A stretch of 14,772 bases of DNA from JBDIBB01 sp039812685 (GTDB taxonomy: Bacteria > Acidobacteriota > Vicinamibacteria > Vicinamibacterales > JAFNAJ01), in the NCBI GenBank assembly GCA_039812685.1, contig JBDIBB010000100.1:1-14772 (forward strand), read 5' to 3'. The notes under the pieces are model-generated. The model did no database searches and was not told the origin of the DNA. It was given only the letters and a program-made list of their open reading frames with translations. Positions 14,462 to 14,772 of this stretch are shown here, one piece after another. A program made the translations under genes and the position numbers. Numbering within the stretch: the first letter of the stretch is position 1; every line of letters begins with the position of its first letter.

Positions 14462-14772
<311 letters not shown>

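Overview
The window is about 14.8 kb of very GC-rich bacterial DNA (roughly 70% GC by eye) with strong G/C bias at third codon positions. Gene content (HD-GYP response regulator, YfhL-like ferredoxin, exported P1-type peptidase beside a sodium/solute symporter, COG5322-type acyl-ACP-reductase-like protein, Pst operon, rho) would fit an Acidobacteriota-like chromosome, perhaps Vicinamibacteria. That assignment is an impression, not a search result. I see no phage, IS, CRISPR array, tRNA or rRNA.

Layout. (1) 1-1786, plus strand: a short 2[4Fe-4S] ferredoxin, a hairpin-rich gap, then a response regulator with an HD-GYP c-di-GMP phosphodiesterase domain. The gap carries a close match to a sigma-28 (FliA) promoter. 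(2) 1793-5226, minus strand: an apparent three-gene operon of exported P1/DmpA-family peptidase, SSS-family symporter and SDR oxidoreductase. It is transcribed away from a divergent M20 metallopeptidase/deacylase (5414-6688); the two putative promoters share an overlapping, palindromic -35 element. This looks like a peptide or acyl-amino-acid hydrolysis and uptake module. (3) 6713-6862: a possible 49-codon small ORF. (4) 6918-8996, plus strand: a 692-residue protein whose C-terminal half closely resembles long-chain acyl-ACP reductase (Rossmann motif and active-site Cys retained), fused to a roughly 310-residue N-terminal domain of unknown role. (5) 14367-8987, minus strand: a tightly packed phosphate operon in the order phoU fusion, pstS, pstC, pstA, pstB2, pstB1. 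(6) The 3' end of rho enters from the right edge.

The most unusual part is the phosphate operon. It encodes two different PstB-like ATPases with complementary defects. The distal one keeps Walker A, Q-loop, Walker B and H-loop but has lost the LSGGQ signature. The proximal one keeps LSGGQ but has lost the Q-loop Gln and H-loop His. Together they would make a heterodimer with one complete and one degenerate ATP site, a layout known from asymmetric ABC exporters but not expected for Pst, where PstB is a homodimer. The operon starts with PhoU fused to an ArsC/low-molecular-weight phosphatase domain in which the catalytic Cys is Asp. Both features suggest a rewired phosphate uptake and sensing system.
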